A stretch of 64,000 bases of DNA. It comes from Phalacrocorax aristotelis (lineage: Eukaryota; Chordata; Aves; Suliformes; Phalacrocoracidae). Shown here piece by piece: positions 1 through 13,125 of this stretch. Numbering within the stretch: position 1 is the stretch's first letter; each line of letters starts with the position of its first letter. The position numbers and the translations under genes were made by a program. The DNA is taken from the NCBI RefSeq assembly GCF_949628215.1, contig NC_134310.1:12041401-12105400 (forward strand), given 5' to 3'. The notes beneath the pieces are model-generated. The model made no database searches. It had not been told where the DNA came from and was given only the letters and a program-made list of their open reading frames with translations.

Positions 1-519
1 GTTTTGGAGTTTTGCTGGAAACAGTGGTGATAATGGGGAGATGTTTTAGTTGTTGCTAAGTAGCACTTACACTGGTCAAGGACTTTTTCAGCTCCCTGTG
101 CTCTGCTGGGTGCACAAGAAGCTGGGAGGGGGCACAGCCGGGACAGCTGACCCAAACTGACCAATGGGATATTCCATACCATATGACGTCATGCTCGGTA
201 TATAAAGCTGGGGGAAGAAGAAGGAAGGGGGGGACGTTTGGAGTAATGGCGTTTGTCTTCCCAAGTAACCATTATGCATGATGGAGCCCTGATTTCCTGG
301 AGATGGCTGAACACCTGCCTGCCCATGGGAAGTAGTGAATTAATTCCTTGTTTTGCTTTGTTTCCGTGCGCAGTTTTTGCTTTACCTATTAAACTGTCTT
401 TATCTCAAACCATGAGTTGCCTCACTTTTACCCTTCCGATTCTCTTCCCCGTCCCACCAGCGGGGAGTGAGCGAGTGGCTGCGTGGTGCTTGGTTGCTGA
501 CTGGGGCTAAACCACGACA
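1..519 (+). repeat. ERV-L-like LTR, cut by the window's left edge
   Basis: The sequence matches the solo LTR at 25680-26254 nearly base for base and is related to the LTRs of both ERV-L-like proviruses here. It holds a CRE-type site TGACGTCA at 184-191, a TATA box TATATAAAG at 199-207 and an ATTAAA poly(A) signal at 388-393. It ends in ...CCACGACA at 519, the family's usual CA terminus. The first ~55 bases of the LTR lie outside the window, so it could be a solo LTR or the 3' LTR of a provirus to the left. It lies in a HOMER1 intron in sense orientation. The short ORFs across it are not coding. Confidence 0.88.
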
Positions 520-1899
520 GCTCCCTTCTGTGCATAATACATAAACAGTTATTTTTAATTACTTTTGGTCCACTGGTCATGACAAAAATAAATTCAATTT
601 GAAACAAGGAAATAGAACAAGTAAATGCTATCTAGATTTTTGCCTAGATCTTTATGTTTTGTTGCTTCTGTTTTCAATTGCATATTTTTTATATCGCATC
701 ATTTTCCAGCCCATCTTACTCTATAGATTTTTTGAAAGCATCACAATACAGTTTTCATTTATATAGGTACATTCAAGAAGAGAACATCATTAAGATATTC
801 GACTTTTTTTCAGATCTCTGTAGGAACAGGCATTTAAATATGACTGTGATTAAAGTAAACCTGGTTTTTTTAATTGAATTTGTTCTTTTTTTCCAAGTTA
901 CTGATTTTTCAATGAACAGTGAACAAAACAGTTGAACAATGCATTATTTTCTTGCATAAGCAGTAAGAGATGGACATTTGCCCAGAGACAAGCTGGACCA
1001 GAGTAAGACATCACAGCTCCTTTAGTGTGGGTAATTAATTGCCCTTCTGATGGTGGTTGCCTCTGCTGGCAAGAAGGTTTGTGAAAGCACTCCCTCTATG
1101 CTCAAGCAAAATTAGCTGTGTTTGCTTAAGCAATTTCAATAGGTATCTTGACTTAGTATGGACCGGAGTACACTGGGGAGTGTTCATGTGAGCCACGCAG
1201 CCGGCAGGGCTGCAGTGTGAGGTGTTTTCAGCCAGCAACAATACATGCAGCTGAGAGCCATAACATTTCATCCACCCCAGTTCAATCCACCAGCCTCATT
1301 GGACCCCAGGCTCTCACCAACATGTGTATCCTCACCACGTGTAGCAGCCCAGAGGACACCATGTGGAGAGCAGTGGGGTCCAAGCCCTTCCTTAGTCACA
1401 GGATGGGACACCTCTGTACCTGCTTCTAGGGCACTGGGTGCTAGGGCAGAGGTGGTTCAGGGACCGGCTTTTCTTGTGTCTCTCGTGTTGAGGCTCTTCC
1501 ACTTTGTGTGAGTATTCACTGTGCCAGTACTTGGTAAGAGCCAGCCAGTATTGCCAAGTGCAACAGCTTTAAAAGAGAAATTGACCTTCTTGGAGGTTAC
1601 CATGCAACATTCCAGTCTTTACCAATGGCTAGGAGAGGGTCTGACCCTGTGTTCCCATAACAACCCTAGCCCTGGGTTCACAGAGGCTTCCACCTCCAAT
1701 CCAAGACTCAGGTCAGCAGAAAAGCATGGAAATGTTTAACAAGTTGAACTTCAGAAGGAGTGAAGGTGCATGAATTTGACAGTTCCAGAAAAACTTAGGA
1801 ATGAACTAGAGCTCTGCATAAAGCCACACTGGCAGAAGTACAGGAACCTACATACAACTGCGGCAGCTCTGCTAGATGGTGAAGGGTTCTTGACTGGAC
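520..1899. other. HOMER1 intronic sequence, nothing recognised
   Basis: AT-rich to mixed intronic DNA. No exon with splice sites and no recognisable repeat is seen. The ORFs here are short and in arbitrary frames. Confidence 0.5.
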
Positions 1900-2022
1900 A
1901 AGACCCTGAGCAACCAAATGTAACTTCAAAATTGGCCCTATTTTGAGCAGGGGGCTTTGACCAGATGACCACCAGGGTCCCCTTCCAGCCGAAGTTATTC
2001 TATGCCTCTGTGATTCTTGCTG
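1900..2022 (+). mobile_element. Old CR1 LINE 3'-end fragment
   Basis: From CTGAGCAACC at about 1905 to CTATGCCTCTGTGATTCT at about 2020 the sequence follows the conserved CR1 3' end: a gatgacc...ggtccccttcca segment followed by an ATTCTATG-type tail. It is divergent and severely 5'-truncated. The left boundary is approximate. Confidence 0.65.
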
Positions 2023-3643
2023 TATTTAGGTGTTAGTTCAGACACTGTTTAGATATAGGTTTATCCCAGTCGGTGTGTTGCAATTATGCTTGTTTGTTTT
2101 TTGTGTAATTATAGTGGCAAATACTGTAATAGTCACAATTGGTAGCAGACAAAAATAATCTAAATAGATATATTTTTGTGTAATTGAAGTGAATTGAGAA
2201 AATTATCCAAGACTTCAGTTGTAATGCTCAGTGGCATATAAAACTGAGCAAACTGCTATTACTTTTTTTGCCACTAGCACCGATATTTCTTTTGGGACAA
2301 TTCCAACCAATAAGATGATAGTTCTTGGAGGTGAGGGGTAGGGTGTTGCGTTACCAAGCTATCTCCTCATCCCTCATTCCCCTTACCCCTCCCAAGAATT
2401 TGCTGTAATCTCAGTTTCTCTCAATTTATATGCCTGATGTGCAAAAATGTCTAATCATAGTTTTCCAGTAGGAGAAACTAGACTTGTCATAGCTGTTAGA
2501 GGGGAAGTTCATGCTCTGTGACTCAGAAAGGAGAAGCTGATAGGGATTTTGTTTAAATTTTCTTCTATTTCATCTTGACTTTCCTTCGACTTTTCCCTGC
2601 ACTCAGTAATCTACCTTTTTAGCCTACAAACAGTTCAGAGTCTGAAATTACTGGCATCACAATGGCTTCACTAGCTAGACTACATCGGTGCTGGAGGGGC
2701 ACCGATGTTCTTTTATCTAAGAAATAAAATTGTCCTGGAGAATACATGCCCTCTGTCTAGGTGCTACTTCTCTGAGAAAGGTAAATTGAGACCTTAAGGT
2801 TTTTCTTGCAGAATTGAGTAGAACAGAAATATACTTTGTTCAAAGGAGTTTTGGGGCCAGATTTGTTAGTTACTGTGGGTAGATGATGCAGCTCTGTTGA
2901 AGACTATATACTAAGATTGACAAGCACATATCTTCTGGGAAAAAAATTAGTTCTATTTTTAATATTTTAACAGTTTGTTACTAAAGAAAAAGGTTTTAGT
3001 GCAGACATCCTTACAGGTATGTGTTTACTGCCTGCTAATAAAGAGGGAGGAACTGTACAAATCCAAATTGTGCCATTAGCTGTTGGCTTTGTGACTGAGA
3101 GATGAGATCTGAAAGTAGAGGAAGTAAGAAGTTGGCAGCTGTACATTGGTGGCCGAGTGTCTGCTATTTCATTGTTGATGCTGAGTCAGAAATTGAGGCT
3201 GTGAAATGTTAATTGGCTTGCTAGGAAGTAGATGAGCATTGTGGCTTAGTTGATTAAGATAGTTCAACATTAAAAAGCGTCAGATGGAGCGGCTAGTTAG
3301 GCAGACAGATCTGTGTTAAATCATTACTGTTTCTGAAATGGTAATTCAGCTTCTTTCATAAATTTTTCAATAATTAGTAAGTATAACTTTTAATTAATGT
3401 TTTTTCAGCCTGCAACATACTAAATTTATTGTTTCCAAGATATTGCAGTAAACATTAGAAGTCATAGCAACCATTTTATGCAAAACAATTTTTTAAGGAA
3501 TTTTATGTTAACTTCACCATTTTAATCAACATAAATCACCCAGAACTAAAGGTATATTTCAAATGCAGCTATTTATGCAAAGAATAATACCTTGAATTTG
3601 TTGCAATTAATTCTGTATGTGTTGCTTCTACTTATTTCAACAG
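2023..3643. other. HOMER1: HOMER1 intron, no gene seen
   Basis: AT-rich intron leading to the acceptor of the exon at 3644. It contains a perfect 10-bp inverted repeat at 2682-2708 and a looser G-rich/C-rich inverted pair at about 2320-2400. No conserved ORF. Confidence 0.5.
2682..2708. repeat. Perfect 10-bp inverted repeat with 7-nt loop
   Basis: Arms ACATCGGTGC (2682-2691) and GCACCGATGT (2699-2708) are exact reverse complements around the loop TGGAGGG. It would form a stable hairpin in the HOMER1 intron. No function is known. Confidence 0.6.
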
Positions 3644-3754
3644 GTGACTGAGCTAGAGTGTGTGAGCAGTCAAGCCAATGCAGTCCACACACATAAAACA
3701 GAATTAAACCAGACAATACAGGAGTTAGAGTCTATGCTGAAGAAAAAAGAAGAG
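3644..3754 (+). CDS. HOMER1: HOMER1 internal coding exon (coiled coil)
   Basis: HOMER proteins are postsynaptic scaffolds: an N-terminal EVH1 domain binds proline-rich motifs in mGluR1/5, IP3 receptors and Shank, and a C-terminal coiled coil tetramerises. This 111-nt, 37-codon phase-0 exon encodes VTELECVSSQANAVHTHKTE followed by a heptad-rich stretch ending KKKEE. The acceptor is ...TTTCAACAG|GTG and the donor GAAGAG|GTATTT. The open frame seen upstream of 3644 is intron read-through. The exon joins in phase to 5369. The EVH1 exons, and the Homer1a-specific end, lie outside the window to the left. Recognition is by the characteristic vertebrate HOMER1 sequence. Confidence 0.93.
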
Positions 3755-5368
3755 GTATTTACTAACATTTATTCTTGTCTTTTCTGTTACGTCATTTCTA
3801 AAGGCTTTCAATATTAAACTTGTGATGGCTGGTAAATACTGTATTATTTCCTATAGATGTTACAAAGTAAAATCCATTTTTCAGCTTCTTTGAAATGATT
3901 AAATCTATTTTTTGTTTTTTAATTGAATTAAATTATTAATATTTTCCCATGTATATAATTACATCAGTCCAATACAGAGCTGGGTATCTGAACAACAAAA
4001 AAAAGTATCGTTTTTTAAATGTTTGCTTTTACCAAGCATCTCTCTTTGCAAAAGTAAGTCTGCATTGAGGCATATGTAGTTTCTACAGAGCAGTCATCAC
4101 ACTGATACAGTCCAAATTCATGAAGAAGGGAAGCAGTCATAAGCATGCTTTCCTTTTTCTGGAGAGTAGAGTTTGGAGCAAGTAATAGATCAATGTCGTT
4201 TTCAGGCTATGTTAATATAGCTGACTTTTATTATGATCCCTAAGATCAGCCCTTTCCCTAAATATATGCCAAACCCCCAGCCTGTAACTTGATGATATTT
4301 ATTGTGCCATCTGCCTTGGACTGGACCAGCAGCAGGAAAATAAAAGGAATTGGAGTAACACCTGTGCTGGGAATGGGTCCTAGAGGAAAGCAGATTTGTG
4401 CCACAGAGTGATTGAGAATCGCCCCTTTATGGATGAGAAAAAAGAGGTGGAAGAGGAGCTGCTTATGAAGGATTGTTTGCCCCATGTAAGACCAGATCCC
4501 TTGAGTCCTTAACGACAGACACAGTGGGCACTGGTGTGCATGTTCAGAGGGGCAGTGTATCTTGCAGGGTCTTGCCTCCAATGGGGCTGCTGTTAGGTGT
4601 TTCCGAGGAGGATGCGTGAGAGGCACCATAGTTACAGAATACCCTCCCAAACTCCCTCATACTTAAGAGGTTAGCCTCAGGTTGGTAATGTTTCCCATTT
4701 TGGTGCCCATGTGCTTTTGAATTACGCTGAGCTGTTGGATGGAAAGAGATCTTTCTGAAAGGAGTTCTGGTAGGTGACTATGCCCTTCTGGGGAAAAGTA
4801 TTTATTAGTTTTAAGTTTGATACCTTTTAGTTTCATTAACTGTTTTTATTCTTGTATCCTGAAAGTAAGCTAAGAAAAGGTTTTTCTTATACTCTCTTTT
4901 TACAGAAATCAATGGTTAAAGCAGGCAATTTTTTGATGCTTAGCCCTGCTGCTAGTGACATAATAAGCAGCTCACAGATGAAAATTGGATTTTTTTCTTG
5001 GAAAAATGGAGGATAGATTATAATAGAATTTAAAGTATAACATTGTTTCTCTAATTACAAGGACTTAATTTTTTAGGAAAACATTACTTCAGATCTTTTG
5101 TGTGGGAGAGAAAGACTTGGACTTTTATAGCAAAGAAAATCCTTATCTGTATTGTTGTTTATTCACAACAGAATTGCTGTTTTGGGACTGTGATTCAGGA
5201 ATATTGGGAGCAGGGCTTAAACTTCATGTGCTATGATGGGCAGTAGCTAACTGCCAGTTTTTATATCATTGCAATGGCTTGCTCAGGAGAAGAAGCAGCA
5301 GCCAGCTTACCTGCACTGAGGCCAAGCCAGGTAATGTGTTGCTAGTGAGGTTGTTTCTTCTCCTCTAG
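3755..5368. other. HOMER1: HOMER1 intron
   Basis: AT-rich intron between two phase-0 exons. The 130-codon open frame on the - strand at 4258-4650 has low-complexity composition and no recognisable domain, so it is not annotated as a gene. Confidence 0.75.
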
Positions 5369-5449
5369 GAAATAGAAAGATTGAAGCAAGAAATTGACAG
5401 TGTCGGAAAGCTCCAGGCACAGAGGGATTCTTTGACCCAGAAGTTACAG
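5369..5449 (+). CDS. HOMER1: HOMER1 internal coding exon (coiled coil)
   Basis: An 81-nt, 27-codon phase-0 exon between acceptor CTCCTCTAG|GAA and donor TTACAG|GTGAGC. It encodes EIERLKQEIDSVGKLQAQRD plus SLTQKLQ, continuing the coiled coil that mediates HOMER tetramerisation. It reads in phase from 3754 into 10850. Compared with my recollection of mammalian HOMER1, this exon and the end of the previous one carry several substitutions in a normally very conserved stretch; I cannot verify this by alignment. Confidence 0.93.
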
Positions 5450-8400
5450 GTGAGCTATAGTGTATCATCTTAATTTAGACAGAAGAGAAAAATGATCATC
5501 AAGTGATCAGTTCACATCAGCAACTTGTGCTATATTCACCGAAGGTGCCAGATAAATATGTAAGTTACATTGTGTTGCAAGGTGGTGAGTCAGGATGCTC
5601 CTTGGGAATTTGTACCAAAATTTCCACCTGCTGTAAGTCATTATTTTTTCCCGAGGGGACAGACCCAAATTTCATTTACAAGTCCACAGAATACACTTGG
5701 GCTAGCAGATGTGATTCACTGATACATGTTCTAGGCAATTCTGGTCTCATTTTCACTGCAGTGTCTTCCCATAGGTCTTGTGTGTCACTGAACTGTCAGG
5801 CCATGTATCATCATGTTGGGATGAGTTTGTATTCAGCTTTTAAATGTGCTTTGAGAAAGTAAAGGTTAAAGTGTTCTTGTGTAGTACAGACTTCAAAAAC
5901 ACACGCTGACATTTTCTTGGAATTAGAAGCATTGTGTTTTACTTGTTTTTTCTGGGTTGTTTCTTTACTTTGCGTAAAGCCAGATACCTCAGCCTACTGG
6001 AAGCAGTATGCCCTCAGTATACCCTTACTTGCTACATCTGAGCTCCTGTCCTTCTGTCACTGGGCTGACCAGCCAGCACAGACATGCTTCCCTTGTGAAA
6101 CCTGTCTTCTGAATGAGGCTGACCCAAAGCTTAGTTGGGTTTAAACTCTGAATTCAGACTTCAGAGTTTTGATAGGACTGGAAACTCAAGCATTAAATAG
6201 CTCCAAATCCAAAGTGCTGAAAGGTGACCCTCGCTGTTCTGTGGCTTGACCTAAATCATACTGAAAACAAGCCCTGTCCGACTATCCACAGCTTAAAAAT
6301 CGTTAAGCAGATATTCTTTGAAATGCATTACATGAATTGGAACTTCCCTGAATCTCATTTTAACTTACAGAATAAACCACATAAGAACAAAATTAGTTTA
6401 TTCATTTTTCCCCATTCTTAAGACAAATCATTTGGAAAAAGTATGCTACTACAGTGTTCCTTTAAAGACTGTTTTGAATATACATGAGCCTGCCTATTCC
6501 ACTATTCCAGAAATTGTTGCTGGCTTTAGACTAAGCATGGGAGTTTTCAGCTGAAAAGAAACTTATCTGAGAGACTTAAAAGGAAGATTATAATGAAAGT
6601 TGTAAATTGTTCTAGCACTAGCATATGCAATAATTTCAGCATAAGATCACATGAAAATTAATAATGAGCTGAGAACTAGCTATCATTAGAATTATGAGAC
6701 TAGTAAGAGATGGAAGATGTTTTAGAATTAGAAAATGCTATGGTTTTATTAAAAATTATACTTTATAAAGTCAGTAGCTTCCTTTTGGTATATTTATATC
6801 TTTAGTAACCAAATGGATATATTATGTATATATTTCCATATGTCACGTTGTAGGCGATCAGTTTCTGAAAATGGTTCTATATGATATCTATTCAAATAAA
6901 TTTAAAGCTGTCTTAGGATCCAAGTTAAAAGCTGTCTTTCTTCAGCTTAAAGCTTATTACTGACCTGATGCAGCCTGTCTAAAAGACACTGAATCTATGC
7001 TTTGCTATAATCTTCCTGCTTTGATAATACTGACTTTCTCTGAGCCACTTCACCCTACATCTGTGACATCGGTGAAATGGTGTTTTCTTCTGTAGCTCCA
7101 GACTAATCATCTCACATCTGTTCACTTAGTTGACTCATCATCTGTTTTCAGGGTGATTGTTTCCAGGGTCTGTATCTGTTTATCCTGCTCTTTTTTCTTC
7201 TGCTTGATTTTTTCCCTCTTGTGTTTGCAAATGGATTATGTAACTCTAAAATATTTTTAATATATCCTGTATGAAAAACTCTATGCAAAGAAATTATTAT
7301 TTCAAGGTGTATTACATTTCTGACACACTCATTTCAGGGAATGAATCAGAAATCCATCATTGACAAATTCCAGTGAAGAGCAGTATGTTATCACTGTGAA
7401 GGATAAGTATCAGGGCCCTTGTTACTTAATTTCATTAGCAATGTAGAGAAGACCTATCAATGATTTATGATCAGTGTGACTCTTACAGTAAGTCAGGCTA
7501 TCTTTATTACTGTGGCTGATTTCTAAATATAGCTGTTGTGTATGGTTTGAATATTTTATTCAGATCCTTGCACTGAATTCTATAAAAGATTATTACAGTG
7601 CAAACAACAAACATAACTTGTTAATAATTTATTTCTTTTCTAAAAGAAAACAATGTATGACAAATGATTGTCTCTGCTGTAAGAAAAGCTTGAAAAAAAC
7701 CATGCAAAATAAACCTTGTAAAGGGCCTGAATGTATCAGAAGAGTTAGTTTATTATGAGATGAGATTAATTGCAAATAAAGTTAAATGTCACAACTAGGG
7801 GAATAGATTATATCACATGGACACCTCTCCATTTCTTCCCATCAAGAAGCAACAGTTTTGAGGTACACTGACTTGTAATAGGAAACTGCACATGAGCTGG
7901 ACATGAATTTGTAATGCAATACTATTGCGAAAATCAATAATACTAATCTAGGGTAAATATGTAAAAGGATCAAATGTAAAATTTGAGAAGAAGTATTTTC
8001 CAGAAATTAAAAGCAACAGCTCATGGCATATTTCAGTTAGTTCTACTACCCAGAAGTCATTAAATATGTTAAGCACAGGTTAGGGCAAATAAAACAGAAG
8101 GAAGTATGGGAGAAAGTATATCTGAGGCAGTGTTTGGGGAAGCTAAATATATATGGATTAGGAAAGAGATATCAAGAATGGAATATAAAGTATGCAAGCT
8201 GGAAGTTTAAACAAAAGAAGGGAACTCTTCTGGTTTGAAGAGATACAAGGCAAGGACTAGCAATGGAGAGTTAAAGGGAAACACCTTATGCTGAATATGG
8301 GTAGAAGTTCCTACATCTAACATAAAGCTTTTGGTTTCACCTGGGTGCTCCCACCTAACAGCTCAGAGCAGAACAATTCCTCAGTTTAAGAGTGTCTGAG

Positions 8401-10849
8401 GAGGGCCTAAAAGATGATGTTCAGTGCTAGATACAGGCCAATGGGCTGCTCTTCAGGCTCAGATGTCATGAAATAAAACCATATACATATCCATTAAGTT
8501 GTTCCACAGTGATCCCTTTCATCACTGGCTTGCCTACTTACAAAAATTAATTATCTCTGGGGCAAGAGCAGTGGCAAGGAGACTTCCTAGAGCACATGCA
8601 TTTGGTGAGTAGAAGAGGAGCAGTGACAGGAGAAGCAAGAAGCGTGACCAAACGTGGAAAAACAGCAATCAGTTTTGTGTGAGCTAAAGAAAGGACTAGG
8701 TCATTCCTGCAGAGCTGAGAGGACCCTGAATTTCCCTTTTCTTCTTGTACTACAGTCACTCAGCCTCAGAGGGTCTTGAACCCATGCAGTCATTACTCTG
8801 GGTAGTGCTTGTCAGTACTATTTGGAGTGCAGGAGTCAATGAAGGAGAGTCTACAGAGTGTATGGACTGGGTTATAATCAGTTAGCTTGTTCATTTATAG
8901 CAACGGTGGGGTAGTTAATCCTTACATAATCATTTATATATTTTAATTTATATTGTTTCTACAAATACTCTTTTCAGTTAGCTTCCTTTAATGCTTTGAC
9001 AACTATATTATTCAGTGTTAAACAGATTAATTCTTCTCTTGGTCCTGGCAGCAAGGGGTAATTCTTGCTCTCAGCTTTGCTGTTCAAGGCCAGTGGCCAA
9101 AATTCTGTAATTTTTAACTTGCTCATTTACAAACAAGAAATAAGGAAGGTATTCCAGTTCAGCTTGGATGCAACCCTTGGCTGCACAAGCAACCACAGCT
9201 ATGAGGAGATCAGATCCCCAAGGCTCTGCCTTGTCCACCTGCACTGCTGCTGGGTGTCCCAGAGCTCTCCCCCCCTGCAGAGGCTAGGAGCTGACACTGA
9301 ACTCTGGCCACATCCTCCTCTGGACAGGGGTGCAGCAGATGGTGCTGAATGCTGCCATCACACCCCTCACAGATGGAAAGGCCACAGACTTTGACACAAA
9401 GCTGCCAAGTTATACCTGTTACTCTTGACTGCCCAAATACATATTCTGTATGGCTCAGGTTGTTTCTTATGGTTAGCTGAGATCTCTCTAATGTAAACAT
9501 GAATGTATTTGTTAGCTTTGAGGGAGACAGAAGAATCATAACAAAAACAGTGGGAGAGCAGGAGGGCAGAAAGAAAGCTTGTGCTGGGAGGAATGGCTGC
9601 TGCCAAATCCCCTACCCTATGGCTGTGTGAAACTAGTTGTAAAAACTCAGAGCAGGCCCATTAAAGCTTTGTGACACAAAGACGCTGTAAAGGTAAGCGG
9701 TGTTTAAAAAAGGTTAATGTATGTAAATATGATTTTACTGTGCACTTTTCCAGAGAATGGCTGCACAGGGTGTATGGAGTATTAAATGCACTGTCCTTGT
9801 GCTACCTTTGAGACTGTTTTTCATAAGTGAAATTATGAAATTCAGCATGAATTTATGAGACACGCAATGAATGAGACAAATAACAATATGCTATTCCAGA
9901 CCCATGTGACTGCTACATTAGTAATTTGATAAAAGAGAGGGCATCCAGTTTGCACAAAGCAAAGCAGCTGTGACCTCCCTACCATCATGCACAAGCCAGA
10001 GCTGTGAGGGGTCCCAGCAGACAGTGCTCCCCTCCTGCTGGCTGGCATGAGGGGGCTTCTCTTCCTCGTGAATGAGAGCTGAGCTTGCTCAGGGTCGGAT
10101 CCCCTCAGCTATGTGTAACATGCTGCTGCTTTGTCTTTCCACCCACTGTATGGGAACAGCTTGTCTGTACAGCACTGGTGGCTCATGCGCTTTCCCTGCT
10201 CCCACAGCTGCACTACTGCAGAGCTTGCAGGTGTGAGCTCTGTGGCACAGTGCAATGAGACAAGACATTCAGCTTGCACTTGCTGGTTTAAATTTGTTAT
10301 AATCTATTTCACTTTGACTTCAGTCTTGCTAGTTTATGTTTCTGTCTTAATTTTCAGGGTGAAAAGGTTTGTAATGTGGGACAGGAGTAAGGTAGTACTC
10401 CTCCATCCATAAAGCAGTATTCCAGATGAGCTTCTATATGAGACCATTTAATGGGGCCTATGTACTTGAGCAATTCATATAGTCTAAATAAGGGACTATT
10501 TGACTTTAAGTAAACCTTTGAGAAGCTTTTTTTCAGTAGGTGGCATATTTCTGAATGATAGAAGCAATAACTTACCTAAATATCACATCCATTGGTCACT
10601 GACTAAATTTTATCCCTGTCCAAAAGTTTCTGTCCTTCAGATGAATTACTGAAAAACATGGAGGAAATGACAGTACATATGCAATCCTAATAACAATTTG
10701 GGGTCAGGCTTTGGCTTAGTGGAAACTCTAAAGGGTCACAAATTGTTTCAAAAACCAGTTGACAAAAATAGCACACAAATACCAGAAGGAGGCTAGACTG
10801 CTTTCTGTTTGCAGACAACACATTAACATGTTATGTGTTTTCTCTGAAG
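5450..10849. other. HOMER1: HOMER1 last intron (5.4 kb)
   Basis: AT-rich intron. A GC-richer patch at about 9180-9370 has no recognisable identity. No repeat family could be assigned with confidence. The open frames of 60-119 codons (for example 5503-5862) show no homology I recognise. Confidence 0.7.
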
Positions 10850-11038
10850 GAAGTAGAAATTCGAAACAAAGACCTGGAAGGCCAGCTGTCTGATCTAGAG
10901 CAACGTCTGGAGAAAAGTCGGAATGAGCAAGAAGCTTTTCGCAATAACTTGAAGACACTTTTAGATATTCTTGATGGAAAAATATTTGAACTAACAGAGT
11001 TACGAGATAACTTGGCCAAGCTAATAGAATGCAGCTAA
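10850..11038 (+). CDS. HOMER1: HOMER1 terminal coding exon
   Basis: The acceptor TTTTCTCTGAAG|GAA opens a 62-codon frame ending with TAA at 11036-11038. It encodes EVEIRNKDLEGQLSDLEQRL and continues to the C-terminus LAKLIECS. It contains the C-terminal leucine-zipper heptads that drive tetramer formation of long HOMER1 isoforms. The phase matches the previous exon. The 3' UTR follows without interruption. Confidence 0.95.
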   Translation, partial: EVEIRNKDLEGQLSDLEQRLEKSRNEQEAFRNNLKTLLDILDGKIFELTELRDNLAKLIECS

Positions 11039-12818
11039 AGAAAATGGGATTTCAGTGCCAATCAGCTTAAAAATGCACTGTCTCTCTTCATAGGACTGTG
11101 TTGGGCTCTACAACAAAGTTGCACAAAATTAGAAAATGCTCCTCTAAGAGGGCTTGTTTTAAATTTGAGTCCTTTTTCAATGTAAAATTTAGAACTCAGC
11201 TTGTAGCTAGTTGAAGAAAAAAATAACAAACTTGAATTACAAATTTCCTCCTTGTACATTATTGGCCATAGATAACTTGAAAGATATTAACAGTAACTGA
11301 ATGCAATCCTTTTCTCATTATCAGTGATGGAAGAATTATAGGTGTCCCAGGTCACATCCCTTTTTTGTGATAGATACAATATAGGTTATCTGCTGTTTTA
11401 TTTAAGAGATTTAATTGCTGTGTTTTGTGCAAGAATTTAGTGATGACAGGCCTGTATTTTGTTGTTCTTAATAATTTCTCAGGATACTTTCCACTGTGGA
11501 GCAGCAGTGCCGTTACCAATTTATTCTTGCCAGGAGTGAGAGCTGCATCTTTAATTGAAACAAAGTTACTATAACAGCTTGTATAAAGTTCTTCCTTTTG
11601 GGATTTTTTTTTTGGTTAGTTGGGTTTTTTGAGGGATTTTTTGATATATGTATACACATATATGAATACTGGAAGATATCGTATTTCTTTATGGAGCTTA
11701 CTCTGATGTTCCACTATATTGTCCAATGTAAGGTTAACTTTTTCATATGAATTCCATGTAATTACAGTGAGATACTATCTTCCACTTAACTATATTTTGA
11801 AGCCAACCAATGATGGCAGGTGAGTCCCCCAGGAAAAAAAAGACAAAAAACCCCTGAGAATTTTAAATGTAAAATTTTACATGCACAGACAACAAGAACT
11901 AGCCAGTTGCTTTTTTTTCTGGCCATGACACGTATATCGACCATCTATGTTCAATTAACTGTTAACCTATTCTGTGTGAGACTTTTTCAGAATGTCACAT
12001 GAATTTCAGGTTTTGTGAAAAATGGCTTATGGAGAGCATTGTTTATTAAGGGCATAGAGTTATTGCAAGGGATTACTCATACACTGAATTTGTCCAGCCA
12101 AGAAATCTGTTTCTAGAAGTTTTGTTGTCATAACAAATTGAAATGGAAACATGGTTACTCTTTTATGAGTCTTCATATCACATCTTTATTGAAACTGCAC
12201 CAGGCAATATTGTGAACTGCTAACTAAATGTTTAAAAACAGGAAATCTAATTTAATTATCCTCAGTGAGCAGGTTTTAAAGTTGTTTTGATGTAATTTTA
12301 ACAGACTTTTGACAAATGTACATTTCTTTATATAATAGATTTATTTACCCTCTTTGAAAGGTAAGCCAAGTATCAGGTGTCTTGCATCAAAGTACATTCC
12401 ATAAATTGCTTGTAATGCTGAAGAGGGCTTTATAAAAATGTATGAATGTCAGGCTTCAAAGTTGAAAGATGCACCAACCTTTGTTTGCTCCCCAAATTAA
12501 TTTGAATGTTAATCATGAAATCTAGCTACTTATTAAATTTGTACAACACAATTTTCTCCACTTAGACACTGCTATTCAAAACTAGAAAAGTTTGGGTTTT
12601 ATGCATGTACTGTGTATATACCATATAATACACACAGGTTCTCATTTATATCAGAAATACATGCTTTATTTCTGAAATACTGGGGTTTTTTCTTTGCCAG
12701 TAATTTATCAGGTGTCCCCTGACTAGTCAGGAAAAATGGTTTAGGTCAAATGCTAAACCATCATGTATTACACTGTATGTTTATGTTTTCTCCATATTTT
12801 TAGGGGATTTTCTCAACT

Positions 12819-12840
12819 AATTTATTTATTTATTTATTAA
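12819..12840 (+). promoter_or_regulatory. AU-rich element in HOMER1 3' UTR
   Basis: Overlapping ATTTA pentamers (TTTATTTATTTATTTATT core) fit a class II-type ARE that could destabilise the mRNA. It could also be a simple TTTA microsatellite. Position within the inferred 3' UTR favours a regulatory reading. Confidence 0.5.
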
Positions 12841-13125
12841 AGGGATGGGGGGAGCTTGGTTCAGCATGCTACTGGTTGTGGTGAGCTATGTGTTTTTCAT
12901 TTGGTGGATTTTAGATGGTGGTGTGTATATCTTCATCAGGTCCAGATGAGCAGATATGACTGGTTTTTAATTTACCTGGGGACATTTGGGCCTGATTCTC
13001 TTGTCACTTGCACTGCTGTAAACCTTGATGTGATGTCAGCAACATTCAGTTGGCATAACATCTGTGGAAGTGCAAGGAGAATCTGTCCTGTTAATGCTCA
13101 GTGGACATAATAAGGATGAAGAAAG

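Noticed and set aside
3617..3643. Upstream methionine in frame with the HOMER1 exon
   Set aside because: It lies in the intron before a clear acceptor; the exon is internal.
4258..4650. 130-codon - strand frame in a HOMER1 intron
   Set aside because: No domain, no splice or promoter context, unremarkable composition; consistent with chance.
5503..5862. 119-codon + strand frame in the last HOMER1 intron
   Set aside because: No recognisable domain and not joined to the HOMER1 exons; chance open frame.
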